Assembly (NCBI GenBank): GCA_934096175.1
Contig: CAKOLG010000030.1
Coordinates: 1-14,210, forward strand
Direction of reading: 5' to 3'
From: an uncultured Bacilli bacterium
GTDB taxonomy: Bacteria; Bacillota_I; Bacilli_A; RF39; UBA660
Length of the DNA: 14,210 bases
Positions 13,069 to 14,210 of the stretch are shown here, in pieces. Numbering within the stretch: position 1 is the first letter of the stretch; every line of letters starts with the position of its first letter. The position numbers and the translations under genes are program-made. The notes beneath the pieces were generated by a model. That model had not been told where the DNA came from. It worked only from the letters and a program-made list of their open reading frames with translations, and made no database searches.

Positions 13069-13743
13069 ATGATTAAAAATTTTATTTTTGATGTAGATAG
13101 AACACTCATTGATAGTTATAATCCTGAATTAGAAACATTAAAAGAATCTTTATTTATTGTAACTAAAAAAATATATAGTGATGAAATTATGAGTAAATTA
13201 ACAGTGCTTACAACTGATGAATTTTTTAAAAATTTAGGAATTGAAAAAAATTCAGATACAATGAATAATATTAATTATTATTGGGGAAAACTTCTTAAAA
13301 AAAAGAGATTACGATTTTTTGATGGAGTTAAGCAAATGTTAGTTGCTTTAAAGGAAAAAGGCTTTTTTTTAGGAATTGCAACCTCAAGGACAGAGGAAGA
13401 ATTAAATGAGTTAGATGAATTATTAGAAAATATTAATTTATTTGATGTTATAGTAACTTCTGATAAGGTAAATAATCCTAAACCAAATCCAGAATCTATC
13501 GATGTTATTATTAATAAATTTAATTTAAAAAAAGAAGAAACAATTTATATAGGTGATAGTGAAAGTGATGCACTTGCTGCAAAGAATGCATCAGTTTATT
13601 TTGGCTTTGCTAGTTGGGAAAATAAAAATGCTATCTCAAAATATGATTATTTATTTCAAGATCCTAAAGATATTAGCAAATTAGCAAATTTAGATTTAGA
13701 AACATTTAAAATAGTTAGCTCTATATTTGAAAAAAGTTTGTAA
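13069..13743 (+). CDS. HAD-superfamily phosphatase (phosphoglycolate phosphatase/PpaX-like)
   Basis: Cytoplasmic phosphohydrolase using an aspartyl-phosphate intermediate. Motif I FDVDRTLID gives the nucleophile Asp8 and acid/base Asp10; a helical cap of the C1 type covers about 15-85; motif II is IATSRT (Thr105/Ser106); motif III Lys138 in NPKPNPES; motif IV IGDSESDALAAKNA with Asp163 and Asp167 for Mg. All catalytic residues are present and 224 residues is a normal length. The sequence is closest in style to phosphoglycolate phosphatase or pyrophosphatase PpaX, but substrate cannot be assigned. ATG 13069 has AAGGAG at 13056-13061, spacing 7. It has its own promoter with an embedded 24-bp palindrome, so it may be regulated. 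Its 3' end overlaps a broken recombinase-like frame, suggesting the gene lies in a rearranged region. Confidence 0.9.
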   Translation: MIKNFIFDVDRTLIDSYNPELETLKESLFIVTKKIYSDEIMSKLTVLTTDEFFKNLGIEKNSDTMNNINYYWGKLLKKKRLRFFDGVKQMLVALKEKGFFLGIATSRTEEELNELDELLENINLFDVIVTSDKVNNPKPNPESIDVIINKFNLKKEETIYIGDSESDALAAKNASVYFGFASWENKNAISKYDYLFQDPKDISKLANLDLETFKIVSSIFEKSL

Positions 13744-13996
13744 AAACATACCACAAAAAAAAGTGGAGTTTTTACTGTTTTCTAAAAAAGTATATTGTGG
13801 TTATTGTAGTAAAACATTTTATAAAAATAATGCAAAAACTAAAGTAGATAATAAAGAATATTATTTGCAAAATTTTTATTCAAATATATGTAATGATATA
13901 AAAAGAATAGAAAAACAGAAAATGTGTCTGATATTGCAACTAAAAAAATTTTTTGGCTCATTATATGTAGACAAAGTTATTTGTTTATTAGAATAA
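13727..13996 (+). pseudogene. Remnant of a large serine recombinase (zinc-ribbon part)
   Basis: A frame that begins inside the HAD gene (TTG 13727, no ribosome binding site) and reads to 13996. It contains VEFLLFSKKVYCGYCSKTFY, which looks like the zinc beta-ribbon of large serine recombinases (FSGKVYCGYCG...), followed by K/N-rich sequence with YYLQNFYSNICND where the second Cys pair would be, and a helical KRIEKQKMCLIL stretch. Only one CxxC pair is intact. The catalytic domain is absent. Downstream, TEFIIFKSSNIIEIE (about 13997-14041, in another frame) resembles the C-terminal beta segment of such recombinases, so the piece seems broken by frameshifts too. The match is short and judged by eye. 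Confidence 0.4.
13742..13773 (+). terminator. Candidate terminator of the HAD gene
   Basis: AAAAAC-ATA-CCAC (13742-13754) pairs with GTGG-A-GTTTTT (13763-13773), an A8 loop and a small internal loop. The 5' arm starts inside the TAA stop (13741-13743), like other terminators here, but the internal loop makes it weaker. Confidence 0.45.
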
Positions 13997-14093
13997 ACAG
14001 AATTTATTATATTTAAAAGTAGTAATATTATTGAAATAGAAACGTAAAATGTAAGATTATCAGAATTAGACTCTGAAATGGCTTCATAAAAAA

Positions 14094-14210
14094 ATGATAA
14101 GAGTAAATAAATTGATAATGTTAAGTTTTGCTAGACAAGTTATGAAAAATACGAAAGGTAAAGCAAATCCTGTTATTACGAAAGAAATATTACATGAAGA
14201 ATTAGATAAA
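14094..14210 (+). pseudogene. 3' fragment resembling the end of gatB (runs off window)
   Basis: The last 39 codons are open to the window edge and contain ARQVMKNTKGKANPVITKEI followed by LHEELDK. This closely resembles the C-terminal GatB/YqeY-type domain of the amidotransferase subunit B (GQVMKxTKGKANPxLVNxxLxEELxK), which helps bind tRNA during amidation of Glu-tRNA-Gln or Asp-tRNA-Asn. The preceding sequence does not look like GatB, a stop codon (14067) lies upstream in frame, and the ATG at 14094 has no clear ribosome binding site, so this appears to be a detached gene end rather than a gene start. The stop codon is outside the window. Confidence 0.5.

Noticed and set aside
1..14210. Possible Mycoplasma-type code (UGA = Trp), suggested by the extreme AT content and the absence of TGA stops in intact genes
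   Set aside because: All Trp codons in well-conserved genes such as valS and xseA are TGG, and no conserved protein contains an in-frame TGA. Absence of TGA stops among about ten genes is compatible with AT-bias favouring TAA.
1..14210. tRNA, rRNA and CRISPR features
   Set aside because: No cloverleaf with a TTCGANNC-type T loop, no rRNA-like GC-rich conserved blocks and no direct-repeat array were seen on reading both strands.
14094..14210. Start of a new intact gene at ATG 14094
   Set aside because: No ribosome binding site is present, and the peptide matches the C-terminus, not the N-terminus, of a known protein family.

Overview
The window is a stretch of very AT-rich chromosome from a Gram-positive bacterium, most likely an uncultured gut member of the Bacilli/Mollicutes-like lineages. 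The evidence is the strongly A/T-biased third codon positions, Shine-Dalgarno sites of the AAGGAGGTGAT type, a T-box leader in front of valS, a RelQ-type alarmone synthetase, and a surface-protein family common in uncultured gut Firmicutes. Intact genes use TAA or TAG stops, tryptophan is TGG, and no intact gene needs TGA to be sense, so the standard bacterial code fits. Lineage is inference; no rRNA is present.

Layout. 1-1206: end of a secreted or surface protein whose 5' end lies outside the window. 1233-2825 (minus strand): a divergent type II secretion/type IV pilus assembly ATPase (GspE/PilB/ComGA family) with a long charged tail, convergent with the first gene and sharing a bidirectional terminator. 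2826-3149: divergent promoters and a valine-type T-box riboswitch. 3150-5696: valyl-tRNA synthetase. 5697-5832: promoter plus an early terminator-like hairpin. 5833-6480: small ppGpp synthetase. 6631-7542: Tam41-type CDP-diacylglycerol synthase, a family best known from mitochondria. 7617-9174: the exonuclease VII operon xseA-xseB. 9242-12402: two tandem, paralogous, single-pass membrane proteins with WG-repeat-like extracellular domains. 12429-12947: a CYTH-domain gene broken by two compensating frameshifts, one at a G7 run. 13011-13743: a HAD phosphatase behind a perfect 24-bp palindrome in its promoter. 13727-14210: apparent remnants of a serine recombinase and of the 3' end of gatB.

The left 9.2 kb is mainly housekeeping: translation (valS, tRNA-controlled), stringent response (relQ), membrane lipid precursor synthesis (tam41) and DNA processing (xseAB). 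Most of these genes have their own extended -10 promoter (TGn-TATAAT) and their own terminator. The right 5 kb is accessory: surface-exposed lineage-specific proteins, then a zone of gene decay around the HAD gene. A recurring feature is compact gene ends: in nearly every transcription unit the stop codon lies inside the terminator hairpin. The most noteworthy items are the bacterial Tam41, the unusual architecture of the T-box terminator, the GspE-like ATPase that lacks several canonical catalytic residues, and the decay zone.
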